NCBI GenBank assembly: GCA_034428455.1
Contig: DAOUHZ010000156.1
Span: forward strand, 1-32,325
Source of the DNA: Bin87 sp034428455
GTDB taxonomy: Bacteria > Chloroflexota > Dehalococcoidia > Lucifugimonadales > UBA3495
Direction: 5' to 3'
DNA length: 32,325 bases
The notes beneath the pieces were generated by a model. It saw nothing but the letters and a program-made list of their open reading frames with translations, did no database searches and had not been told where the DNA came from. Positions 15,171 to 22,098 of the stretch are shown in pieces (positions within the stretch are counted from its first letter, which is position 1; each line of letters starts with the position of its first letter). A program made the position numbers and the translations under genes.

Positions 15171-15611
15171 CTAAGCGCTCTCTTCAGGCAGCATCAGGTA
15201 GTGCGGTTCGCCGAACAGCGCCTGTGTCCGCAGCGCGTCCGCGTCCGCCGGGTCCACCGTAGCATACGGGTCGATGCTCCCCCAGGGCGTCGACCGCGAC
15301 GCGAACCTGAAGTGCTCCGTACGCCCGTCTCGGAACGTCACGTCCCAGACGATGTCCTGCCCTTCGTAGTGAGGCTGAACCTCCGCGCCCAGCGGCACGA
15401 AGTCTGCATAGCCCCGAACGTGTATCGCGTTTTCCGGGCACAGTTTGACACAGGCGTAGCACTCGGAGCACATGTCCGGCTCCTGGTTGCTGCCCTTGTT
15501 CACCATCCCGTCCAGCACCATCAAATCGTTGGGACAGATGTAGACACACTGGGGTCCGCCGTGCACGCCGGCGCAGGCGTTACACGCGGACGGATCGACA
15601 TATGTAGGCAC
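15171..15611 (-). CDS. AprB-like ferredoxin (adenylylsulfate reductase beta subunit family)
   Basis: A 146-residue two-[4Fe-4S] ferredoxin. The first cluster set has C10-x2-C13, C22 and C26-P (QCVYICPNDLMVLD), the second C48-x2-C51-x2-C54-x3-C58-P (MCSECYACVKLCPENAI). VRGYADFVPLGAEV and a C-terminal WGSI tail with aromatic residues follow, as in the beta subunit of dissimilatory APS reductase. That subunit passes electrons to the FAD-holding AprA. The start is GTG at 15611 with GAGGAG six bases upstream. No aprA, sat or dsr gene is in the window, so the protein may serve a distant AprA or a different flavoprotein. It is transcribed alone, with an inverted repeat beside its -10 box. Confidence 0.85.
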   Translation of the reverse strand: MPTYVDPSACNACAGVHGGPQCVYICPNDLMVLDGMVNKGSNQEPDMCSECYACVKLCPENAIHVRGYADFVPLGAEVQPHYEGQDIVWDVTFRDGRTEHFRFASRSTPWGSIDPYATVDPADADALRTQALFGEPHYLMLPEESA

Positions 15612-15647
15612 TGATCACTCCTCAAAACAGGCGGCGCCTGCCACCCG

Positions 15648-15672
15648 GCGGCAAAAACTGCCGCGCATTGTA
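15648..15672 (-). promoter_or_regulatory. -10 box of the AprB-like gene with adjoining inverted repeat (candidate operator)
   Basis: Minus-strand TACAAT (15667-15672) followed after two bases by GCGGCA-GTTTT-TGCCGC (15648-15664). The repeat covers the expected transcription start, so it would act as DNA, not as a complete RNA hairpin. Half-sites and position match those at argJ; the spacer is five bases here and three there. Confidence 0.5.
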
Positions 15673-15767
15673 GCATTATTCTCCTGCATTGTTGGCGTGT
15701 GATTCTAACGCACTCTGCCGGTGCGGGTATGGACACGACTCGCTGTCGTTGACCGCTCCGCCCATCC

Positions 15768-15796
15768 TTGCCCCTACCCAACCTCCCCGCTACAAT
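15768..15796 (+). promoter_or_regulatory. Promoter of the second MFS transporter
   Basis: TTGCCC (15768-15773), 17-base spacer, TACAAT (15791-15796). The transcript would begin near 15803, at a short hairpin CGCCAT-TGT-ATGGCG (15804-15818), followed by GGAGG at 15823-15827. Confidence 0.65.
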
Positions 15797-15831
15797 CGCC
15801 CCACGCCATTGTATGGCGCAGTGGAGGCTCA

Positions 15832-17082
15832 TTGACCACCGCCGCTCCCGTAGCACCCCAAGCCCCCGGCATCAAGAACAACCGCGCGTTTGTCCTCGGC
15901 AGCCTTTCGGTGGGACACGGCCTGTCCCACATGTTCGACCAGGGTTTCCCCCTGCTGATCACCGAGATCGCCGCCGCGATGGGGTTGGGCACCGTCCGCA
16001 CCGCCGCCCTTTTTGCAGTGCGCCAGGGCGGGTCCAGCGCCACCAGCCTCGGCGGTGGTCCCTTTATCGACCACCTCAAGTCTTACTGGGGCATCATCCT
16101 CACCGCTTGTATGCTGGGCCACGCCATCACCTTCGCGGCCATCGGAGGCTCTCCCACCTTCGCGCTGCTGGTGATCGTCGTTTTCTTCCTGTCCATACCC
16201 GGCTCGCTGTGGCACCTGCCCTCTGCGGCGGCCATATCCCAGCGCTTCCCGGATCGGCGAGGCTTCGCTATTTCCATGCACGGGTTCGGGTCCAATCTCG
16301 GCAACGTCAGCGGACCCGTCATCGCGGGGGCGCTGCTGGGCGCCAGTTTCATCATCTGGCGCCACGTCTTTTTCATCTACGCCGGCCTCGCTTTGTTCAT
16401 GGCCCTCTTCGTGTGGTGGTCCCTGCGCGGGCTTGGACGTGAGGAGGACGGGATCCGTACCCGGAGCCTGGGCGACCAGTTCGTCAGCGCCGCCGCCCTG
16501 CTCAAAAACCCGGTGGTCATGGCCTTGATCTTCGCCGCCCTCCTTCGCGGCATCGGCCTCAACGCCTTGTTCAACTGGACCCCCTTCTACCTCCGCGAGA
16601 CCCTGGAGATGAGCACCCTCCAGGCCGGCGTCTACTATGCCCTGCTCACCGGCATGGGCATCGTGTCCGCTCCGGTCCTGGGCTGGATGTCCGACAAGTT
16701 CGGACGCAAGGCAGTGCTCGTCCCCGGTTTCGTCGCCGCAGCCCTGCTTTCTCTGGTGGTGGTCAGCGTCGGATCCAGCCTGCTGCTGATCCCCGTGATG
16801 GCCGGCCTCGGCCTCTTCAGCTTCGCCCTCCACCAGATCATCCAGGCTTCCGTGCTGGACTACGTTGGCCAGGGCACCGAGGCCACCGCCATTGGGCTGC
16901 TGTTCGGGATCAACGGCGTCATCGGCATCGGATCGCCCTTCCTCGCGTCCTTCATCATCGATTACTGGGGCACCTACGGCACCGTCTACTATTACGCCGG
17001 CATCCTGACCCTCATCACCGCCGTCATCATCTTCGTCATCCCCCTGCGCAATCCCAGCGCCCCGGAGCCGGCCCGCTCCTAG
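15832..17082 (+). CDS. MFS transporter, about 12 membrane segments
   Basis: A 416-residue transporter. Conserved parts include GHGLSHMFDQGFPLLITEIA in the first segment, PGSLWHLPSAAAIS and RRGFAISMHGFGSNLG in segments 4-5, and the loop GWMSDKFGRKAVL in the second half. This is the pattern of MFS carriers for organic acids or small anions. The TTG at 15832 is preferred because GGAGG lies four bases before it and because the predicted promoter ends at 15796, downstream of the longest open-frame start (15721). It is divergent from the AprB-like gene. The substrate is unknown. Confidence 0.85.
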   Translation: MTTAAPVAPQAPGIKNNRAFVLGSLSVGHGLSHMFDQGFPLLITEIAAAMGLGTVRTAALFAVRQGGSSATSLGGGPFIDHLKSYWGIILTACMLGHAITFAAIGGSPTFALLVIVVFFLSIPGSLWHLPSAAAISQRFPDRRGFAISMHGFGSNLGNVSGPVIAGALLGASFIIWRHVFFIYAGLALFMALFVWWSLRGLGREEDGIRTRSLGDQFVSAAALLKNPVVMALIFAALLRGIGLNALFNWTPFYLRETLEMSTLQAGVYYALLTGMGIVSAPVLGWMSDKFGRKAVLVPGFVAAALLSLVVVSVGSSLLLIPVMAGLGLFSFALHQIIQASVLDYVGQGTEATAIGLLFGINGVIGIGSPFLASFIIDYWGTYGTVYYYAGILTLITAVIIFVIPLRNPSAPEPARS

Positions 17083-17104
17083 CCCGGATCCCCCGGCATT
17101 TCAA

Positions 17105-17133
17105 TTGCCGCTCAATCCGCCCCGTGCTACCAT
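17105..17133 (+). promoter_or_regulatory. Candidate promoter of lepA
   Basis: TTGCCG (17105-17110), 17-base spacer, TACCAT (17128-17133). Transcription would start about 17140-17144, at the ATG itself, in keeping with the lack of a ribosome binding site. Confidence 0.45.
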
Positions 17134-17143
17134 GATTCCCGTC

Positions 17144-18997
17144 ATGGATCAGCAACACATCCGCAATTTCTGCATCATCGCCCATATCGACCACGGCAAG
17201 TCCACCCTGGCCGACCGCCTCCTCGAAATCACGGGAACCGTCCGCCCTCAGGACATGAAGGCGCAGTTCCTTGACCAGATGGAGCTGGAGCGGGAGCGCG
17301 GCATCACCATCAAGGGCAAGGCGGTGCACATGACGCACCGCACCCCCAATGGCGACGATTACCAGTTGAACCTAATCGACACCCCCGGCCACGTCGACTT
17401 CTCCTACGAGGTCTCCAGAGCTCTTGCCGCCTGCGAAGGCGCCCTCCTGGTCGTTGACGCCACCCAGGGGGTCGAGGCTCAGACCATCGCCAACACCATG
17501 CTGGCCCTCGAGTACGACCTTGAGATGATCCCGGTCATCAACAAGGTCGACTTGCCCTCCGCCGAGCCCGACCGCGTCGCCGCCGAGATGGAGCAAATAT
17601 TCGGCTTCCGCCGGGACGAGGTAATGTTCGTCTCCGCAAAGGACGGCTTCGGATGCCGCGAGCTTCTCGATGCCATAGTGGAGCGTGTCCCGGCTCCCAA
17701 AGGCGTAGATGACGCGCCCTTCCGCGCCCTTGTGTTCGACTCGACTTACAACACGTACAAGGGCATCATCGCCTATGTCCGGGTCGAAGACGGCCGCATC
17801 TCTCAGAACGACCGCCTGCGCGTCATGTCCTCCGGGCGCTCCGTCGAGATCATGGAGGTCGGCGTCTTCGCTCCAGAGCCGACGCCCACCGGTTCCCTCC
17901 AGGCCGGTCAAGTCGGCTACGTTGCCACCGGGTTCAAGGACGTGCAGGAATGCGCCGTCGGCGACACCCTGACCAACAACGCCGAGCCCGCTGAAGAGCC
18001 GCTGCCCGGTTACGTCGAGCTGAAGTCCATGGTCTTCGCCGGCCTCTACCCGGCCGACGGCGAGGACTACACCCGCCTGCGGACCGCCCTGGAAAAGCTC
18101 AAGCTCAACGACGCGTCGCTGACCATCGAGCCGGAGAACAGCGGCGCCCTCGGTTTCGGCTTCCGTTGCGGCTTCCTCGGCCTCGTACACCTCGAGATCG
18201 TCCAGGAGCGCCTGGAACGCGAATACGACCTTGACCTGATCGTCACCGCCCCCAGCGTGGCCTATGAGGTGCTCCTCACCAGCGGTGAGGTCATCCGCAT
18301 CGACAACCCCTCCCTGTTGCCGCCGCCCAACTCGACCTCGGAAATCCGTGAACCCATTCTCGGCGTGACGATCGTCGCCCCCAGCCGCGCCGTCGGCGCG
18401 ATCATGGAGCTGATGCACGCTCGCCGCTCCGAGTTCCGTCGCATGGAGTACATGCAGGGGGGCAGGTCGAACAACGGCGACACGGCCACCGGCGACGCCG
18501 ACGGCCAGAACCGTGTGGTCATGGAGTACACCATGCCCCTGGGCGAGATGCTGGCCGACTTCTACAACCAGCTCAAGTCGCGCACCCAGGGTTACGCCTC
18601 TCTGGATTACACCTTCGAGGGCTATCGCGCTGCGCCGCTGGTCCGCATCGACATCCTGGTCAATCAAACCCCGGTGGAAGCCCTCAGCATGATCAGCCAC
18701 CGCGACAACGCCGTCGCCCAGGGCCGCGGGATCGTGGAAAAGCTGCGGGCCACTATTCCCCGCCAGATGTTCGAGGTGCCCATCCAGGCCGCCATCGGCA
18801 GTCGCATCGTCGCCCGCGAGACCGTCCGCGCCATGCGCAAGGACGTCCTCTCGAAGTGCTACGGCGGCGACATCACCCGCAAGCGCAAGCTCCTCGAAAA
18901 ACAGAAGGAGGGCAAGAAGCGCATGAAGCGCGTCGGCCGCGTCGAGGTCCCTCAGGAAGCCTTCTTAAGCCTCCTCAAGATCGGCGAAGACAGCTAG
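17144..18997 (+). CDS. lepA: Elongation factor 4 (ribosomal back-translocase LepA)
   Basis: A translational GTPase that acts on stalled or misplaced ribosomes and supports initiation and assembly. The 617-residue product starts MDQQHIRNFCIIAHIDHGKS, with G1 AHIDHGKST (13-21), G2 RGITIK, G3 DTPGHVDF (79-86), G4 NKVDLP (133-138) and G5 SAKDG. Domains II, III and V follow, then the LepA-specific C-terminal domain with RKDVLSKCYGGDITRKRKLL and KKRMKRVGRVEVPQEAF. Length is normal (about 600). An ATG at 17132 is in frame but gives an unusual four-residue extension. No ribosome binding site precedes either start. The next gene follows after 37 bases. Confidence 0.97.
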   Translation: MDQQHIRNFCIIAHIDHGKSTLADRLLEITGTVRPQDMKAQFLDQMELERERGITIKGKAVHMTHRTPNGDDYQLNLIDTPGHVDFSYEVSRALAACEGALLVVDATQGVEAQTIANTMLALEYDLEMIPVINKVDLPSAEPDRVAAEMEQIFGFRRDEVMFVSAKDGFGCRELLDAIVERVPAPKGVDDAPFRALVFDSTYNTYKGIIAYVRVEDGRISQNDRLRVMSSGRSVEIMEVGVFAPEPTPTGSLQAGQVGYVATGFKDVQECAVGDTLTNNAEPAEEPLPGYVELKSMVFAGLYPADGEDYTRLRTALEKLKLNDASLTIEPENSGALGFGFRCGFLGLVHLEIVQERLEREYDLDLIVTAPSVAYEVLLTSGEVIRIDNPSLLPPPNSTSEIREPILGVTIVAPSRAVGAIMELMHARRSEFRRMEYMQGGRSNNGDTATGDADGQNRVVMEYTMPLGEMLADFYNQLKSRTQGYASLDYTFEGYRAAPLVRIDILVNQTPVEALSMISHRDNAVAQGRGIVEKLRATIPRQMFEVPIQAAIGSRIVARETVRAMRKDVLSKCYGGDITRKRKLLEKQKEGKKRMKRVGRVEVPQEAFLSLLKIGEDS

Positions 18998-19034
18998 ATA
19001 GCGATGCGGATTAGCCTCACTGAAGGAGACGCAC

Positions 19035-19739
19035 ATGCCTCCCCCTTCGCACGGCTCGGATTGTGTACCAAGATGCTGGTGGACAAGCTGCACATACTGC
19101 CAACAGCGCATCTACGTCTTCACGTGCAACCACGGATCCGGCGTAGCCTTTGACATTCAGGGTTGGCCATGGCCTGAACACGAGTGCGGAAATCCCTCGA
19201 CTGGGAGTAGTCCGCTGAATGTTCCCCAAGTAATCCGGCGCACTCACGCCGATGGCAGCAAAGTTGTTGAAATCGAAGAATGGGGCATAACCGTCATACA
19301 GCCGGGCAATCTCGATGCGAACGACTTTTTCATCACTCCCAAGCGTTCTCATGGGCAGCATTTACCCAAGCTAGATCCGGTTGTTGCCATTCCGCCCGGA
19401 GAGGACGATAGTCGGCAGATCACAGGCATAATTCGCGAAGTCCACGTCAAGGTCGACCACATGAAAGCCTTTGGATATGACGACGATGGCCCAATGGCAG
19501 TTGCGATGGCGCAGGCCATCTTGGGGCAGCGTTGGGTCAGGGAATTTGGGCGAATAACTGTGCATACACCCCGCATCGACGGCAGTCAGATGGAAAGCTA
19601 TACCGCATGTATTCCAGCGTCGCTGGTCAAAGATCTTCGGATAAAGCGAGGTATGATGGTGTCCGCCCGAATAACTAGTGTCGACGTCAGTGACCGCTAC
19701 CGGGATTGGTACTGCGATGATCTGCAAACAACGCATTGA
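19035..19739 (+). CDS. Hypothetical protein with N-terminal Cys/His zinc motif
   Basis: A 234-residue protein of unknown family. Its N-terminus has C10, C14, C19-x2-C22, then IYVFTCNHGSGVAFD (C31, H33) and WPWPEHEC (C51). The segment C-x2-C ... V-x2-C-NHG ... PWP-x-H-x-C recurs in scattered bacterial hypothetical proteins and probably binds zinc. The rest (about 60-234) is a beta-rich region without recognised motifs, ending in MVSARITSVDVSDRYRDW. The ATG has GAAGGAGA upstream. The base composition is visibly less GC-rich than the adjacent lepA, suggesting a later acquisition. It could be co-transcribed with lepA (gap 37 bases). The PWP-x-H-x-C motif recalls nucleic-acid-binding zinc ribbons, but no function is assigned. 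Confidence 0.75.
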   Translation: MPPPSHGSDCVPRCWWTSCTYCQQRIYVFTCNHGSGVAFDIQGWPWPEHECGNPSTGSSPLNVPQVIRRTHADGSKVVEIEEWGITVIQPGNLDANDFFITPKRSHGQHLPKLDPVVAIPPGEDDSRQITGIIREVHVKVDHMKAFGYDDDGPMAVAMAQAILGQRWVREFGRITVHTPRIDGSQMESYTACIPASLVKDLRIKRGMMVSARITSVDVSDRYRDWYCDDLQTTH

Positions 19740-19813
19740 CGTGGCCATCGATCGCTCGTTACACGAATCAATCTGAATAGGTCAATCTTCGATCCTCCCA
19801 AGGTGTTAAGTGA

Positions 19814-19842
19814 TTGAGGGGGCGCTTTTTGTGCCCCCTCAA
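19814..19842. terminator. Hairpin between convergent genes
   Basis: TTGAGGGGGC (19814-19823) pairs with GCCCCCTCAA (19833-19842) with a further G-U and C-G pair inside and a TTTTT loop. It lies between the 19035 gene and the DUF3500 gene and can serve both strands, although no long U-tail follows on either side. Confidence 0.65.
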
Positions 19843-19870
19843 CTCGTATGTCCTGATCTTTAGCTGACCG

Positions 19871-20866
19871 TCACAGTATGTGATACAGCATCCGGTGGTC
19901 CCGCAGCACGTCCTGGGCGAAGTCGTTTTCGACCTCCCGCCACACCGAGTGGATGTGGTTCGCCTCGTTTTGCACGTTGTCGAACTCCACGATGAACTGC
20001 CCGCCGTGGATCCGATAGTAGTGGTCCCGGCTCCGGTCCAAACCGCCGGCCCACACCAGCCGGTAGTCATCCACCCCCGTCTCCCGTATCGTGGACAGCC
20101 GCTGCTCCGCCACCGGCGCGGGAACGCCGTTCACGTACTCCCCGATCAGGGCCATCAGGATTTCCCGCTGCGTGCCGTTCATCTCGTGGCCGGCCAGACC
20201 CTCTTCGTCGTGGATGGCCTGCTTGCTGCTGTTGTAGCCCAGGATGTCCCACGGCGCTTTGTCGTGGATCACCGCCTTGCCGCGCTGCCCAGTGTCCAGC
20301 GAACCCATCAGCTCTATCGCCAGGTCCTCCCGGCGTCCCAGGATCCGCAGCCCTTCTTTCGGACCCTTGCGCACCTCGGCGGGGTTCGCTCCAAAGAAGA
20401 ACGGCGTCACCGCGATCACCTGGTCGCCCCACACGCTGTAGTGCACCGACAGATGGTGCCCTTCCACCCGCCAGCCCCACGGGTCATGTCGGCCCGGGTC
20501 GCCGAAAACCGTCCAATAATAAAGCTCCGGATCCCTAGGCCACGTCACCTGTCCCCACTCGGCTTCCAGGGGACCCAGCACCAGCTCGTGCTCGATGATA
20601 GACCGCGCCTGCTGATTGGACTCGTCAGTCAGGCCCGTGGCCAGCAAATCCATCGCGTAGCCGCGCTGCTGTTCGTTCATGTCGCGCAGGGGCAAACCGT
20701 GGCGGTTCAGCGGCGGGTAGTACCAGAAAAGCCGCTCGCCGTCCATGTAATGGTACGTCGCCTTGCCCCTCTGGCTGGTGTCCAAGCTGGCCACCCAGCG
20801 GCGGGCGGCATCCACCATCGCGGCGGTAACGTGGAGGTGCGGATGCGTAAATCGGCCAGTTGTCAT
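19871..20866 (-). CDS. DUF3500 family protein
   Basis: A 331-residue protein. It carries the DUF3500 family pattern: WGWRVEGHHLSVHYS in the middle, then FFFGANPAEVRKGPKEGLRIL, AIELMGSLDTGQRGKAV, and a C-terminal HIHSVWREVENDFAQDVL. QRGKATYHY near residue 35 and QRGKAVIH later may mark two halves. No signal peptide is present. The family has no established biochemical role; many members occur in marine and soil bacteria, and the conserved His and Trp residues suggest a metal-dependent enzyme, which is inference. ATG at 20866 has AGGAGG nine bases upstream and a good promoter. It is divergent from pyrF. Confidence 0.85.
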   Translation of the reverse strand: MTTGRFTHPHLHVTAAMVDAARRWVASLDTSQRGKATYHYMDGERLFWYYPPLNRHGLPLRDMNEQQRGYAMDLLATGLTDESNQQARSIIEHELVLGPLEAEWGQVTWPRDPELYYWTVFGDPGRHDPWGWRVEGHHLSVHYSVWGDQVIAVTPFFFGANPAEVRKGPKEGLRILGRREDLAIELMGSLDTGQRGKAVIHDKAPWDILGYNSSKQAIHDEEGLAGHEMNGTQREILMALIGEYVNGVPAPVAEQRLSTIRETGVDDYRLVWAGGLDRSRDHYYRIHGGQFIVEFDNVQNEANHIHSVWREVENDFAQDVLRDHRMLYHIL

Positions 20867-20909
20867 CTTGGATGACCTCCTGCTGAGTCCTGTCGTTCAA
20901 TTTTCCGGC

Positions 20910-20939
20910 AGTGTAGAAAAGCCCATCGCAGAGTGTCAA
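20910..20939 (-). promoter_or_regulatory. Promoter of the DUF3500 gene
   Basis: Minus-strand TTGACA (20934-20939, perfect consensus), 18-base spacer, TACACT (20910-20915). It lies back to back with the pyrF promoter. Confidence 0.75.
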
Positions 20940-20963
20940 GGCAGACCAAATTCCGCGCCCGGT

Positions 20964-20993
20964 GTGACAGTCCCGGCGCGCCAAGTCTATAAT
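20964..20993 (+). promoter_or_regulatory. Promoter of pyrF
   Basis: GTGACA (20964-20969), 18-base spacer, TATAAT (20988-20993, perfect). The transcript would begin near 21000, giving a leader of about 38 bases. Confidence 0.72.
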
Positions 20994-21037
20994 ATTGCCC
21001 GCATAACTCTACCCCGCACGGGAATAATTGGTACCCC

Positions 21038-21877
21038 ATGCCCACCTTCACCCAACTCCTGCGCACCGCCAGCGAGACTACTCAGAGCCTGCTCTGCGTC
21101 GGCCTGGACCCCGATCCGGCCCGCCTGCCCATCGCTGACGTCGCCGACTTCAACTGCGCCATTGTATCCGCCACAGCCGACGTGGTCTGCGCCTACAAGC
21201 CCAACCTGGCCTTCTATGAGGCCCTGGGTCTGCCCGGCTTCAAGGCGCTGGAGAATACCGTCCGGCACATCCGTGACGCGGCGCCGCACGCCATCATCAT
21301 CGGCGACTGCAAGCGCGGGGACATTGACTCCAGCGCCGCCGCCTATACAGCAGCCATGTTCGACGTCTGGGGCTTCGACGCCGCCACCGTCAATCCGTGG
21401 GGCGGTATGGATACCGTCGAACCCTGGCTGACCAATCCCCATAAGGGAGCATTCATCTGGTGTCGCGGCTCAAATCGCGGCGCGGCCGACATCCAGGACC
21501 TGCCGGTTGAGGGCGTCGGCAACCTGACCCAGCCCGTCTATCTGCGCTTGGCCCGCCGGTCCCAGCAGCGGGCGTCCCAGGGCAACCTCGGCCTGGTCGT
21601 CGGCGCCACCGCTCCGCAGCAGTTGGCCGATGTCCGCGGCATCTGTCCCGAGCTGCCCATCCTCATCCCCGGCATCGGAGCCCAGGGTGGCGACCTCGCC
21701 GACTCCGTTCGGTGCGGCGTGGACGCCGACGGGCGTTTGGCCATCATCAATGCGTCCCGTTCCGTAATCTACGCCTCCTCCGGCGCCGACTACGCCGCAG
21801 CCGCTCGCCACGCCGCGTCCCTGCTCAGGGATGAGATCAACGCCACCCTCTACGACATGGGATTGGGATGGACATGA
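21038..21877 (+). CDS. pyrF: Orotidine 5'-phosphate decarboxylase, type 2
   Basis: Decarboxylates OMP to UMP, the last step of pyrimidine nucleotide synthesis. The 279-residue protein is of the longer type 2 group. It has LLCVGLDPDP at 18-27, AYKPNLAFYEALG with the first catalytic lysine region, GDCKRGDI with D90, K92 and D95, the DAATVNPWGG strand, and LIPGIGAQGGDL with the phosphate-binding loop, ending in NASRSVIYAS. Its TGA overlaps the ATG of the DUF951 gene. The rest of the pyr pathway is not in the window. Confidence 0.94.
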   Translation: MPTFTQLLRTASETTQSLLCVGLDPDPARLPIADVADFNCAIVSATADVVCAYKPNLAFYEALGLPGFKALENTVRHIRDAAPHAIIIGDCKRGDIDSSAAAYTAAMFDVWGFDAATVNPWGGMDTVEPWLTNPHKGAFIWCRGSNRGAADIQDLPVEGVGNLTQPVYLRLARRSQQRASQGNLGLVVGATAPQQLADVRGICPELPILIPGIGAQGGDLADSVRCGVDADGRLAIINASRSVIYASSGADYAAAARHAASLLRDEINATLYDMGLGWT

Positions 21878-22098
21878 TGGCTGACGTCGCCGACATCAAA
21901 CCCGGTGATATCGTTCGCCTGAAAAAGCCCCACCCCTGCGGCGGCTACCAGTGGCTCATCAACCGCGTGGGCGGTGACATCGGCCTCCGCTGCCAGACCT
22001 GCGGCCACTACGTCATGACCCCGCGCTTCCGCATCCTGAAGCGCATCCGGGAGATCACCCGCCCGGCTCCGAGAACTGAAGAGCAGCGCGCCAGTTGA
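21874..22098 (+). CDS. DUF951 family small zinc-motif protein
   Basis: A small basic protein of about 74 residues. GDIVRLKKPHPCGG and LRCQTCGHYVMTPRFRI match DUF951, a family of about 65 residues known mainly in Firmicutes and Chloroflexota. Counting from the ATG at 21877, C21, C39-x2-C42 and H44 can hold a zinc ion, and the surrounding basic residues suggest nucleic acid binding. The start is ATG at 21874, forming an ATGA overlap with pyrF; 21868 and 21877 are in-frame alternatives. Its TGA in turn overlaps the TTG start of the MFS gene. In other genomes DUF951 often lies near ychF or rpsF; here it is linked to pyrF. Function unknown. Confidence 0.85.
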   Translation: MMADVADIKPGDIVRLKKPHPCGGYQWLINRVGGDIGLRCQTCGHYVMTPRFRILKRIREITRPAPRTEEQRAS

